This document shows positions 1 to 9,881 of a stretch of DNA of 64,000 nucleotides, piece by piece (within the stretch, counting starts at the first letter, position 1; every line of letters starts with the position of its first letter). A program made the translations under genes and the position numbers. The notes beneath the pieces are model-generated. The model made no database searches. It was not told where the DNA came from and saw nothing but the letters and a program-made list of their open reading frames with translations. The DNA lies in NCBI RefSeq assembly GCF_000308775.1, contig NZ_BAGJ01000086.1, forward strand, positions 47,319 through 111,318, in the 5' to 3' direction. This DNA is from Nocardia testacea NBRC 100365. GTDB taxonomy: Bacteria > Actinomycetota > Actinomycetes > Mycobacteriales > Mycobacteriaceae.

Positions 1-474
1 CCCGAGGCCGGTCGAGACCTGTGGCGCGCCATCCGGACCGACGGAATCGGCGAGTCCATGTTCTTGGACGATTCGTTCGTCACAGACGGGCTACGTGCGA
101 TTTCGGACCGACTCGGCCCCGACGACCTGGAGGTTTACCAGCGGCCTTACCCGACGCGGGAAAGCCGGATCCCGCTACTGCGCTGGGCACGTTCGATGCC
201 GCTGGACGGGACACCGAACGACGTCGTCGCGCGCGCCGAAGCATATGACGGATGGCTGGCGTCCAGCCCGGACGTACCGAAGCTCATGGTGACCTTCACG
301 CCGGCGTACGGAACGATGACCGAACCCGCCGTCATCGACTGGTGTGCGAAAACCATCGCCGCCCTGGACATCCGCCGGTTCAACGAGGTCGCCGGCCACC
401 ACACTCCCGAGGACCGGCCGGACCTGCTGGCCGCCGCCATCTCCGAATGGCTGGACCGCAACAACCTCCGCTGA
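1..474 (+). CDS. Haloalkane dehalogenase, 3' part (5' end outside window)
   Basis: This is the C-terminal 157 residues of an alpha/beta-hydrolase; the frame is open from base 1, so the start lies upstream. Haloalkane dehalogenases cleave carbon-halogen bonds hydrolytically in the cytosol. The visible part matches the DhaA layout: a cap region with GRDLWRAIRTDGIGE, the segment YQRPYPTRESR, then DVPKLMV, and near the end GHHTPED, which holds the catalytic histidine in the usual G-x-H-x-x-x-E-D context. The nucleophile Asp and the oxyanion residues are off the window. The protein ends DRNNLR followed by TGA. The next gene is convergent. An epoxide hydrolase or another alpha/beta-hydrolase is the alternative, but the cap and the PxPT..SR segment favour a dehalogenase. 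Confidence 0.8.
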   Translation, partial: PEAGRDLWRAIRTDGIGESMFLDDSFVTDGLRAISDRLGPDDLEVYQRPYPTRESRIPLLRWARSMPLDGTPNDVVARAEAYDGWLASSPDVPKLMVTFTPAYGTMTEPAVIDWCAKTIAALDIRRFNEVAGHHTPEDRPDLLAAAISEWLDRNNLR

Positions 475-494
475 CCCGGTCACGCGACCCGGGT
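474..494 (+). terminator. Small hairpin at the stop of the dehalogenase gene
   Basis: Arms ACCCGG (474-479) and CCGGGT (489-494) are exact complements around a 9-base loop and begin on the stop codon. There is no T-run. It lies between convergent genes, so a weak terminator is possible. Confidence 0.35.
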
Positions 495-559
495 AAGGTT
501 CCGGCAGCAGGATGGGATTCGATCCGGCCACGAAGCCGAACCTTCCGTCGGCTGCCGGC

Positions 560-1777
560 TCACATGCGCAGGGGCAATCCGGCTTCGGTACGCGCCACCC
601 GGTCGGCGTGGACGATATGGGCGCGTTCGAGCAGCGCGATGAGTTCGGATTCGCCCTCCCGGATACGCCGCGTGTATTTGCGCGGTAGCGCGGCGATCGT
701 ATTCTCTTCGGCGGTCATCTTCGCGTAGGTGCGTTCGCGCAGTGTCTGGTCGGCTTCGTAGCCGAGGTCGAGGTAGCGGGTGGCGTGCCGGCGGGCGCCC
801 GCGACCGCGGTCTGGGCGCGTCCGGCGGGGCTGAGCAGCGAGGCCGCCACGGTCACCAGGAGCACCACGATGATCACTCCCAGCGAGGCGGCGGTGGATA
901 TCTCGGTGACCGGGACCGGTTCCCCGTGGTTGATGAACGGCACATTGTTCTGATGCAGCGCGTGCAGGACGAGTTTGACTCCGATGAAGGCGAGGATGGC
1001 GGCCAGTCCGAAACCGAGGTAGATCAGGCGGTCCAGCATTCCTTCGAGCAGGAAGAACAGTTGGCGCAGCCCGAGCAGGGAGAAGGCGGTGGCGGTGAAG
1101 ACGAGGAAAACGTTCTGGGTGAGACCGAAGATGGCGGGGATCGAGTCCAGCGCGAAGAGCACATCGGTGCCGCCGATGACGACCATGGCCGGCAGCATCG
1201 GGGTGAGTCGGCGGCGGCCGCCGGCGACGGTGACCAGTTTGTCGCCGTCGTAGTTGTCGGTGGCGTGCAGGAACCGGCGGGCCAGCCGCAGCACGACGGT
1301 GTCCCCGGTATGGCTGTCCTCGCTCTCCGGTTTGATCATGTTCCCGGCAGTGATGAGCAGGACGGCGCCGAACACATAGAACACCCAGGCGAATCGATTG
1401 ATGAGGGTGGCGCCGACGAAGATGAATCCGGTACGGACCACCAGCGAGAACACGATTCCGACCAGCAGCACTTTCTGCTGGGCCGCGCCGGGGACCCGGA
1501 AGGTGGTCAAGATGATGAGGAAGACGAACAGATTGTCCACCGACAGGGCTTTTTCGGTGAGGTAGCCGGCGAAGTATTCGACTCCCATGGTCGGACCGCC
1601 GAATACCCACACTCCGAACCCGAACAGGACGGCGACACCCACGTAGGCGGCCGACCAGATCGCGGCCTCGGTCAGCGACGGCGTGTGCGCGGTGCGGACA
1701 TGGAAGAAGAAATCGAACAGCAGCAGGCCCGCGATCAGTGCGAGTGCGCACGCCCATGCCAGCGCGGGAACAGTCAC
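560..1777 (-). CDS. TerC/Alx-family integral membrane protein
   Basis: This is a multi-spanning TerC-family protein of about 405 residues; members export manganese or other metal ions or take part in tellurite resistance. Hydrophobic segments run through most of the first 330 residues. The family-defining acidic motifs are visible: EKALSVDNLFVF near residue 80, and GGTDVLFALDSIPAIFG near residue 205, with the Asp residues thought to bind metal. The last 85 residues are a charged cytosolic tail. I take the GTG at 1777 as the start because a perfect AGGAGG (1788-1783) sits 5 bases before it. A longer frame from a GTG at 1798 would add seven residues and would place that ribosome-binding site inside the gene. 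No yybP-ykoY-like manganese riboswitch could be recognised upstream. Confidence 0.85.
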   Translation of the reverse strand: MTVPALAWACALALIAGLLLFDFFFHVRTAHTPSLTEAAIWSAAYVGVAVLFGFGVWVFGGPTMGVEYFAGYLTEKALSVDNLFVFLIILTTFRVPGAAQQKVLLVGIVFSLVVRTGFIFVGATLINRFAWVFYVFGAVLLITAGNMIKPESEDSHTGDTVVLRLARRFLHATDNYDGDKLVTVAGGRRRLTPMLPAMVVIGGTDVLFALDSIPAIFGLTQNVFLVFTATAFSLLGLRQLFFLLEGMLDRLIYLGFGLAAILAFIGVKLVLHALHQNNVPFINHGEPVPVTEISTAASLGVIIVVLLVTVAASLLSPAGRAQTAVAGARRHATRYLDLGYEADQTLRERTYAKMTAEENTIAALPRKYTRRIREGESELIALLERAHIVHADRVARTEAGLPLRM

Positions 1778-1970
1778 CTCGGCCTCCTGACGGGTCACGT
1801 GGTGGGGCTGGGGCGACTCTAGCGTCGGATCCGTGGACTACCGGCCCGTTGCAGGTGGCGTCGGGGAGGTCGGGCTTTCGGGGTGCGGTACGGGTGGGTG
1901 CCGCACGGCGGCGTCAGGGGACTGAACGGACACTCCCGGCAACCCTGCGGCAATCCAGGGTCCATACCCA

Positions 1971-1983
1971 TATCATTTTGCTA
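1971..1983 (+). promoter_or_regulatory. -10 element of a probable leaderless promoter
   Basis: TATCAT (1971-1976) fits the actinobacterial TANNNT -10 pattern and ends 6 bases before the ATG at 1983, so transcription would start on or next to the start codon. No Shine-Dalgarno sequence precedes that ATG, which agrees with a leaderless mRNA. Confidence 0.5.
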
Positions 1984-2630
1984 TGCCGACCTACGAGGAA
2001 GCGGACGCCGCTCCGGTGTTCGGTCGCGGTGTCCGCCAGACGGTGCTGGCGATGGGGGTCTGTTCGGTGGTGATCGGGGTGGCCACGGTGATCTGGCCGG
2101 ACAAATCCTTGAGCACGGTCGGCAACCTGTTCATGTTCTCGCTGCTGTGCAGTGCGGTGACCTTGGCGGCGGTGGCGTTCGGGAGCCGGTTGGGCCGGTT
2201 CCCGCGGGTGCTGCTGCTGGTGGCCGCACTGGCGTCGCTGGTGACCGCGACCCTGTGTTTCCGGGCCGGCGATTGGACGCTGCTGCTGGCCATGTGGCTG
2301 GGGCTGGCGTGGGCGGTGCGGGGGATCGCGCATGCGGTGGCCGGAGTGTGGGACGACGACGAGATCACCGGCAGTGGGAAACAGGAAGTGTTCGGTCTGG
2401 TGACGCTCACCGCGGGTCTGGTGGTCGCGATCGCGCCGTTCGACGATATCGCGACACTGGCGCTGGTGGCGGGTTGCTGTATCACCGTGTTCGGGGTGCT
2501 GGAAGTGTGGACGGCGGTCCGTTCGCCCGCTGCGGTGCGCGGTGCGGCGGACGGCTCGCCGACCCCGGACGAGCATCTGACCACGGTGATCGCGAGCGCC
2601 GGAGGTTCCGGGGGACGCACCCGCGACTGA
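1983..2630 (+). CDS. HdeD/DUF308-type small membrane protein
   Basis: This 215-residue protein has about six hydrophobic helices in tandem pairs between residues 18 and 178 (for example VLAMGVCSVVIGVATVIW, VLLLVAALASLVTATLCF, LVTLTAGLVVAIAP). That is the pattern of the DUF308/HdeD acid-resistance-associated membrane family, whose biochemical role is unknown. A hydrophilic C-terminal tail rich in Ser, Thr and Gly follows. The ATG is supported by the -10 box six bases upstream. The gene is divergent from the TerC gene and runs in the same direction as the small gene at 2670. No catalytic motif is visible. Confidence 0.7.
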   Translation: MPTYEEADAAPVFGRGVRQTVLAMGVCSVVIGVATVIWPDKSLSTVGNLFMFSLLCSAVTLAAVAFGSRLGRFPRVLLLVAALASLVTATLCFRAGDWTLLLAMWLGLAWAVRGIAHAVAGVWDDDEITGSGKQEVFGLVTLTAGLVVAIAPFDDIATLALVAGCCITVFGVLEVWTAVRSPAAVRGAADGSPTPDEHLTTVIASAGGSGGRTRD

Positions 2631-2669
2631 GACGCCGGAAGGGCCCCGATTTCGATACCCTTTCCTGCT

Positions 2670-3209
2670 ATGGCGATCATTTCGAGCCATCGGATCATGC
2701 GCCTGCGGGCTCTCATCGAGCACCCCAACACCGGTGCGGACGAGCGCGCGACCGCGCAGCGCATGCTGGACCGGATGCTGGACCGCTCCGGCTATTCGGC
2801 GACCGGTGACCGCACCTACGGTAATCGTCACCATCGAGTCGGTAAGCATGCCGATCTGCCGGCGGTGGCCGAGATGATCCGTGCCGATATCGCTTTGGGC
2901 CGCATCATGTTCGCCCCGCAGACCCGCTTCGGTGAACCGGCGGTCCGGGATCCGCTCGGTGACGCGCCGGTGCAGATCGTGATCACCGTGGACCTGCCGC
3001 ACCACGGGTGCATCGACATCACCATCGACAATGTGCCCCGGGAGTGGGGGTGGGTGATCGAGGACGGTATCGAATGCGTGAGCCCGCAGTTGCAGGAGCT
3101 GGCGACCGAACTGGCCGACATCATGAACGGGTACAACTTCGACGGCAGTGATATCGCCAAGCGTTTCTTCGGCCGGGTGCGTATCCCGGATTTCACGCTG
3201 GTCTGGTAG
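2670..3209 (+). CDS. Conserved hypothetical protein with a DUF2786-like N-terminus
   Basis: I do not recognise this 179-residue soluble protein with certainty. Residues 9-40 (RIMRLRALIEHPNTGADERA then TAQRMLDRMLDR) resemble the start of DUF2786, found in phage and actinobacterial proteins of unknown function. The middle contains VQIVITVDLPHHGCIDITID, a beta-rich stretch, and the end FFGRVRIPDFTLVW. There is no signal peptide and no membrane segment. The ATG is preceded by TACCCT (2656-2661) but by no ribosome-binding site, so it may also be translated from a leaderless message. It is 39 bases downstream of the DUF308 gene. Confidence 0.6.
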   Translation: MAIISSHRIMRLRALIEHPNTGADERATAQRMLDRMLDRSGYSATGDRTYGNRHHRVGKHADLPAVAEMIRADIALGRIMFAPQTRFGEPAVRDPLGDAPVQIVITVDLPHHGCIDITIDNVPREWGWVIEDGIECVSPQLQELATELADIMNGYNFDGSDIAKRFFGRVRIPDFTLVW

Positions 3210-3218
3210 CGGCCGGCG

Positions 3219-3671
3219 TCAGGAGACGCAGAATTCGTTGCCTTCGGGATCCAGCATGACCCACCAGTGGCCGGCGGGCCCCTGATCCACTTCCCGGACG
3301 CGCGTCGCTCCGAGTTGTTCGAGGCGGGATACCAGCTCGTCGAGTCCGCCGGGGGCGCTGTGGATATCGATGTGCAGCCGGTTCTTCACGGTCTTGTTTT
3401 CGGGGACGTCCTGGAACAGCAGCCGCCGGCCCTGACCGACACCGGTGACGGGGTCGAACGGGTCGTCCGGGTGCCGGACCGCGGCGAGGCCGCGGAAGAG
3501 TCTGCGGCCGCCGTGTTCGGTGACGGCACCTGGATCGAGGTGGCCGGCGGTGAGCAGCCGGTCGATCAGCGCGGTCTGATCTTCCGGTTCGTATTCCAGG
3601 GCCGCGGCCCAGAAGTCGGCGATGGCGGGCGCGTTCGCGCTGTCGATGACGAGTTTCCAACCCAAGCTCAT
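3219..3671 (-). CDS. VOC-superfamily (glyoxalase/bleomycin-resistance-like) protein
   Basis: This 150-residue protein of the vicinal oxygen chelate fold contains two beta-alpha-beta-beta-beta halves: MSLGWKLVIDSANAPAIADF at the start and RLHIDIHSAPGGLDEL with GHWWVMLDPEGNEFCVS at the end. The C-terminal D-P-E-G-N-E-F-C is typical of the glyoxalase-like domain found in actinobacteria. The substrate is unknown. Its ATG at 3671 abuts a 21-bp inverted repeat, and the CGNR gene starts on the other side of the same repeat, so the two genes are almost certainly controlled together. Confidence 0.8.
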   Translation of the reverse strand: MSLGWKLVIDSANAPAIADFWAAALEYEPEDQTALIDRLLTAGHLDPGAVTEHGGRRLFRGLAAVRHPDDPFDPVTGVGQGRRLLFQDVPENKTVKNRLHIDIHSAPGGLDELVSRLEQLGATRVREVDQGPAGHWWVMLDPEGNEFCVS

Positions 3672-3692
3672 GTAACCAGTTATAGTGGTTAC
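3672..3692. promoter_or_regulatory. 21-bp inverted repeat forming a shared divergent promoter
   Basis: The whole space between two divergent start codons is GTAACCA (3672-3678), a 7-base centre GTTATAG, and TGGTTAC (3686-3692), an exact 7-bp inverted repeat. On the + strand TATAGT (3681-3686) is a good -10 box 6 bases before ATG 3693. On the - strand TATAAC (3684-3679) lies 7 bases before ATG 3671. Both messages would be leaderless, and a dimeric regulator on the repeat would block both. Confidence 0.65.
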
Positions 3693-4295
3693 ATGACTTC
3701 AGGTGCAAGCCCCGGCCTGACGCTGCGTTCCCGTTCCGGCGTCGACTACCACTTCGACCCCGGCGCGCTGTGCCTGGAACTGCTGCCCACCGGCGGTCCC
3801 GGCCCGTATCGCGTCTACGAAATCCTGCACACCCCCGCCGACCTCGCGACCTGGGCCGGGCGGTCCCGGCTCACCCCCACACCCGAGCTCACGATCACCG
3901 CGGCCGAGGTCACCGCCGCCCGCCACCTGCGCGACACTCTCTTCGAGATCGCGCGGGCCCGCTCCCACGGTGAATCGTCCCCCGCCGGCGACCTCGATGT
4001 GCTGAACGAATTCGCCGCCGCGACACCGCTCACCCCCCGGATCACCGCCACCGGCGCCCGCGCCTGGACCCCGAGTACCGGCATCGCACTGCTGTCGACC
4101 GTGGCCCGCGACGCGATCGACCTGCTCACCGGGCCGCATGCCGGCCGGATCCGGACCTGCTCGGCCACCGACTGCCAGCTCATCTACGTCGACACATCGC
4201 GGCCCGGCCGCCGTCGCTGGTGCTCGATGGAGCACTGCGGCAACCTCAACAAGGTGCGCGCGCACCGCGCCCGCACCCCGGAGAAAGAAGGTTGA
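3693..4295 (+). CDS. CGNR zinc-finger / ABATE-domain putative transcription regulator
   Basis: This protein has 200 residues. The C-terminal 50 residues carry the CGNR zinc finger: CSATDCQLIYVDTSRPGRRR followed by WCSMEHCGNLNKVRAHR, giving two Cys pairs and the CGN signature. The N-terminal 140 residues correspond to the ABATE-type domain that accompanies it and is proposed to be a stress-responsive ligand-binding domain. The family is treated as DNA-binding regulators. The ATG at 3693 was chosen because of the -10 element six bases upstream, although the frame is open further. The SRPBCC gene follows after 5 bases, so the two are probably co-transcribed. Autoregulation through the 3672-3692 repeat is a reasonable inference. 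Confidence 0.8.
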   Translation: MTSGASPGLTLRSRSGVDYHFDPGALCLELLPTGGPGPYRVYEILHTPADLATWAGRSRLTPTPELTITAAEVTAARHLRDTLFEIARARSHGESSPAGDLDVLNEFAAATPLTPRITATGARAWTPSTGIALLSTVARDAIDLLTGPHAGRIRTCSATDCQLIYVDTSRPGRRRWCSMEHCGNLNKVRAHRARTPEKEG

Positions 4296-4300
4296 CCATT

Positions 4301-4726
4301 ATGCCCACCGGACTCACCGCGGACGCGGGCTGGCAGATCGGCGTCTCCCGCACGTTGCCCTTGCCCCCGGAAATCGTCTGGGCCCACCTCACCGGCGCGG
4401 GGGGCCTGGCCTGCTGGCTGGGCCCCGGCGCCGACCCCGACTTCGTGCCCGGTGCGCGATATCGCACCGACACCGGAGTGACCGGCGAAGTACGCAGCTA
4501 CCGTCCCGGCGAGCGCATCCGCCTCACCTACGGCCCGACCACCGTGCAGGTCACCCTCACGCCCGCGCCCGGGAATCGGACCCGCCTGCGATTCCACCAG
4601 GAGAGGATGTCCGGTGCCGCCCAGCGTGACCGGCAGCGGACACACTGGCAGCAGGTCATGGACGCGGTTGCCGCGGCCCTGAACGCGGACCGCGCCGGTT
4701 CAGCCGGCGACCTCGATCCGCGGTGA
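4301..4726 (+). CDS. SRPBCC / AHSA1-like START-fold protein
   Basis: This 141-residue protein has the opening of the polyketide-cyclase/START-like fold: WQIGVSRTLPLPPEIVWAHL, then GLACWLGPGADPDF (a W-L-G motif common in AHSA1-type proteins) and GEVRSYRPGERIRLTY. These proteins bind hydrophobic ligands; the substrate is unknown. AAGAAGG about nine bases upstream supports the ATG at 4301. It lies 5 bases behind the CGNR gene. Its last 27 bases overlap tail-to-tail with the OsmC gene on the other strand. Confidence 0.75.
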   Translation: MPTGLTADAGWQIGVSRTLPLPPEIVWAHLTGAGGLACWLGPGADPDFVPGARYRTDTGVTGEVRSYRPGERIRLTYGPTTVQVTLTPAPGNRTRLRFHQERMSGAAQRDRQRTHWQQVMDAVAAALNADRAGSAGDLDPR

Positions 4727-5176
4727 ATGGGTGACCGGGAAGTTCACCGACGCCGCGATGAAGCATTTGGCATGGGCGGCGCGGTGCAGTTCCCGCGCCC
4801 GCTCGGTCATCTCCGCGGACGCCACGGTGACCACCGGACGCAACTCCACGCCGGTGAAACGGCCGCCGCCGGCACTGTCCTCGGCCATGGTCCCCACGGC
4901 GTCGTCCCGGTAATCGAGCACCGTGACCCCGCCGGTCGCGCAGAGGTGCAGATACCACAGCAGATGACACTGACTCAGCGAGGCGAGCAGCAACAGCTCG
5001 GGATTCCAGCGGCTCGCGTCGCCACGGAAGGCCGGGTCCGCGGAACCGAGCAGATCCGGGCGCCCCGGCGCCCGGGAGACATGGGCGCGGTCGTAGGACC
5101 GGTAGTCGACCGTCCCTCGCTCACCCGCCCCGGTCCACTCGGTGCGGCATTCGTATCGATGCGTTGTCGCTGCCAT
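4700..5176 (-). CDS. OsmC-family hydroperoxide-reducing protein
   Basis: OsmC/Ohr proteins reduce organic hydroperoxides with a pair of cysteines. In these 158 residues both catalytic contexts are visible: LLLASLSQCHLLWYLHLC (first redox Cys in SQC) and AHAKCFIAASVNFPVTHSP (second Cys in KCF). Length is normal for the family. The ATG at 5176 gives the canonical short N-terminus MAATTHRYE. The frame stays open far upstream, but that part overlaps the next gene on the same strand and is not used. The 3' end overlaps the SRPBCC gene by 27 bases in convergent orientation. Confidence 0.85.
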   Translation of the reverse strand: MAATTHRYECRTEWTGAGERGTVDYRSYDRAHVSRAPGRPDLLGSADPAFRGDASRWNPELLLLASLSQCHLLWYLHLCATGGVTVLDYRDDAVGTMAEDSAGGGRFTGVELRPVVTVASAEMTERARELHRAAHAKCFIAASVNFPVTHSPRIEVAG

Positions 5177-5217
5177 GCCGGTGATCGTCGCCCAGGCCGG
5201 GGCCGTTTGTCGAACGA

Positions 5218-6108
5218 CTATGTCGCGGCTCGCTCGTTCGATTCTTCGCGCAGGTCCAATCCGATCGGGGTGACCGCCGGAATCTCCCCGGACGCCAGGA
5301 CCGCGCGGGTGAGCGGGCGCAACGCCGCGATCAGGTCCGCGCGTTCGCCGGGAGTCAGCACCGCGTACGCCGGTGCGGCCGCCGCGTCGGTGCGCGCCTC
5401 GATCTCGGCTTTGACCGCCCTGCCTCGTTCGGTGGGGCCGTCGGCGGCGGCCAGCCCTTTGCCGCGCAGCGTGTCCAGCCGCGCCGCCCATTCGGCGTCG
5501 TCGAAATCCCTGGACACCGTGTAGATCTCCCGGGGTACCCGGTTCGACAGTGTCTGCAGCACATGCGATTCGCGTCCGTCGATACCGGCAGCGACCAGTG
5601 CGGCGATATGCCCGTCTCCGCGGTGTTCCCGCAGCAGTGTCGCCGCGTGCCACAACCGCGCCACCGGGTCGCATGGTTCGGGTAGTGCCCGGTTGGCGGC
5701 GAACAGTGCCCGCCCCTCCGCCGGCGCCGCGGCGGCTGCCCGGGCTGCCAGTTCGGCCGCCGCCGCGACCTCCGGGCCCTCGGCGAGTTCCCCGAGTTGC
5801 CGGCGCAGTGCCGCGCAGGCCCCTTCCTCGCGAGCGGTCAGCGCCGCGGCCGGGGCGGCGAACTCCCAGGCGTCGGGCAGGGCCGCGCGGACTCGCTCTA
5901 TGGTGAAGTTGTAGAACAGCGCGTGCACCACATCGGGCCCGGCCGCGCCGAGTGGGGCGGCACGACCGGCGAAGTAACCCATCCAGAACCCGCGATAGCC
6001 CGCGTTCTTCAGCGCCTGCAACGGTTCGGGCGAGAAGTAGGTGACGGCGTGCAGCGGTTCGAGCAGGTGCCATGCCTGCCGGGCGAAGCCGGGAAGTTCG
6101 GTGCTCAT
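5218..6108 (-). CDS. SCO6745-family protein
   Basis: This 296-residue protein is of the helical SCO6745 type found across actinobacteria. It begins FARQAWHLLEPLHAVTYFSP, the family's conserved N-terminus, followed by GYRGFWMGYFAGRAAPLG and a long Ala/Glu-rich helical core. It carries VARLWHAATLLREHRGDGH around residue 160, also typical. The C-terminal half resembles a winged-helix (LDTLRGKGLAAADGPTERGR), so a regulatory role is possible, but no function has been established that I know of. It lies 41 bases upstream of the OsmC start on the same strand and may share its transcript. Confidence 0.65.
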   Translation of the reverse strand: MSTELPGFARQAWHLLEPLHAVTYFSPEPLQALKNAGYRGFWMGYFAGRAAPLGAAGPDVVHALFYNFTIERVRAALPDAWEFAAPAAALTAREEGACAALRRQLGELAEGPEVAAAAELAARAAAAAPAEGRALFAANRALPEPCDPVARLWHAATLLREHRGDGHIAALVAAGIDGRESHVLQTLSNRVPREIYTVSRDFDDAEWAARLDTLRGKGLAAADGPTERGRAVKAEIEARTDAAAAPAYAVLTPGERADLIAALRPLTRAVLASGEIPAVTPIGLDLREESNERAAT

Positions 6109-6300
6109 ATCGTCACGCTACTGCGCCTCACCGCTGCCGGAGTGAGACATCATATGACCCAGCGGGATCCCAGCGCAGGCCGCGGCCCAGCGGCCGTCCG
6201 TATCTTCCCCGCACCCCGGAGTCCGCTGCGATCCGCGGAGACGCCGCTGCCGGGGGAGTCCGGCAACTACTTCTTCCGGCGGCACCGCCCCGCGAAACGA

Positions 6301-6336
6301 CGGACGCCCAGGAGTCCGAAGACTCCCGGGCGTCCG
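6301..6336 (-). terminator. Strong hairpin downstream of katG
   Basis: CGGACGCCC (6301-6309) pairs with GGGCGTCCG (6328-6336) and GGAGTC (6311-6316) with GACTCC (6321-6326) around a CGAA loop, with a single A/C mismatch. It lies 27 bases past the katG stop. There is no long U-run, as is usual in actinobacteria. Confidence 0.65.
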
Positions 6337-6362
6337 CTACGGTCCGGTCACATCGGCGGAGA

Positions 6363-9003
<2,641 letters not shown>

Positions 9004-9024
9004 GATTCGGAGCTTACCGTTTTT

Positions 9025-9056
9025 CTTGAATCAATCAAGTATTAGCTTGAATCAAG
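9025..9056 (-). promoter_or_regulatory. Repeated CTTGAATCAA boxes, likely FurA operator
   Basis: The decamer CTTGAATCAA occurs at 9025-9034 and again at 9046-9055, spaced 21 bp, two helical turns. The second copy extends to the palindrome CTTGA-A-TCAAG (9046-9056). The block is AT-rich in GC-rich surroundings and ends 21 bases before the furA start. Its position and sequence resemble the autoregulatory site upstream of mycobacterial furA. Confidence 0.6.
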
Positions 9057-9148
9057 ATCCGAGCGGTGTGGTGGGCCCGGTCCGATCCAGGTACCGGGGG
9101 ATACGATGCCCACACTTCACGAACGACGCCGATCCGCCCGGAGGATAT

Positions 9149-9499
9149 ATGCGTTCCACAGTCCGCCGCAGGGTTATCGCCGCAATCGGTACGGCCGCTC
9201 TCGGCTGCGCCGGCACGGCGGCGACAGCGGCCGCGCAACCCACCTACTACGACCCCCGGATCAGTCACTGCGACCACCTGTTCCGCACCCCACTGGACGC
9301 GCCGAGGCCGGGTGCCGCGGTGTACTGGAGCCCGTTCGGCAGCACCGGAATCGTGTGCTACGACAACGGCACCGGGGTGGCGGACTACTACCAGCGCGAC
9401 CCTTCCGGCGCCTGGCGCGATATGAACGAACTCCTGCCCGGCCAGTTCTTCTACAGCATCTTCACCACCGGGATACCGGACGCCGCCCACTGGGGCTGA
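9149..9499 (+). CDS. Small secreted protein, function unknown
   Basis: This 116-residue protein begins with a Sec-type signal peptide: basic MRSTVRRR, a hydrophobic Ala/Gly-rich core, and probable cleavage after the TAAAQ region near residue 30. The mature part is about 86 residues with two cysteines (HCDHLF, IVCYDN), possibly a disulfide, and is rich in Tyr, Asp and Gly. GGAGG (9140-9144) precedes the ATG. No domain was recognised. It is divergent from furA, so the 145-base gap holds both promoters. Confidence 0.6.
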   Translation: MRSTVRRRVIAAIGTAALGCAGTAATAAAQPTYYDPRISHCDHLFRTPLDAPRPGAAVYWSPFGSTGIVCYDNGTGVADYYQRDPSGAWRDMNELLPGQFFYSIFTTGIPDAAHWG

Positions 9500-9563
9500 C
9501 GCTCCCGGACCGGCCGTCCGCCGCCGGATGACGCCGCCCGGAAAGATCACGACGTCACCGAGG

Positions 9564-9579
9564 TAATACCGAGGTATTA
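9564..9579. promoter_or_regulatory. 16-bp palindrome over the promoter of the BrnT/BrnA-like pair
   Basis: TAATACC (9564-9570), GA, GGTATTA (9573-9579) is a perfect 7-bp inverted repeat. The same stretch reads as a near-direct repeat of ACCGAGGTA. TATTAT (9575-9580) overlaps it as a -10 box just before the toxin-like gene. This is the usual layout of an autorepressed toxin-antitoxin operon. Confidence 0.55.
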
Positions 9580-9590
9580 TCGTGTCAGTC

Positions 9591-9881
9591 GTGGAGTACG
9601 AATGGCACGCATCCAGCGAACCGTTCCTTCGGCACTTCGAGGTCGCGGCCTGGGAAGTGGTGGAGGTGCTGTACTCGCCGCGGCGGTGGTCGCGTCCGGC
9701 GACCACCGCTCAGGGACTGGCGGTACTCACCGTGTGGGGCCGCACCGAGGACGGGCGGCCGCTGGTGGTGGTCCTGCGACCGCGTTCGCACCCCGACCGG
9801 TGGCAGATCCTCATGGCCGCACCCATGGGGGACCGCCAGCTCGCCGAATTCACCGCATGGGAGGCGACCCGAGATGAATAA
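9591..9881 (+). CDS. BrnT-like toxin candidate
   Basis: Starting at the GTG at 9591 this 96-residue protein begins MEYEWHASSEPFLRHFEV, close to the BrnT opening (M-E-F-E-W-D plus a helix with a basic or His residue). It later has LAVLTVWGRTEDGRPLVVVL, matching the beta-hairpin of the BrnT RNase fold. The end, ILMAAPMGDRQLAEF, stands where BrnT has its IISAR segment. Catalytic residues cannot be assigned with certainty. The GTG at 9582 would add three residues but is only one base after the -10 box. The 3' end overlaps the next gene by 8 bases. BrnT proteins are ribonuclease toxins; that this one is toxic is inferred. Confidence 0.5.
   Translation: MEYEWHASSEPFLRHFEVAAWEVVEVLYSPRRWSRPATTAQGLAVLTVWGRTEDGRPLVVVLRPRSHPDRWQILMAAPMGDRQLAEFTAWEATRDE

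Noticed and set aside
1799..1982. Possible manganese (yybP-ykoY) riboswitch upstream of the TerC gene
   Set aside because: No characteristic paired elements could be traced, and the ribosome-binding site is only a few bases inside the putative leader.
4700..6073. 457-residue frame that extends the OsmC gene upstream
   Set aside because: The upstream 299 residues lie on top of the SCO6745-like gene in another frame and are low-complexity Arg/Gly. OsmC homology begins at 5176.
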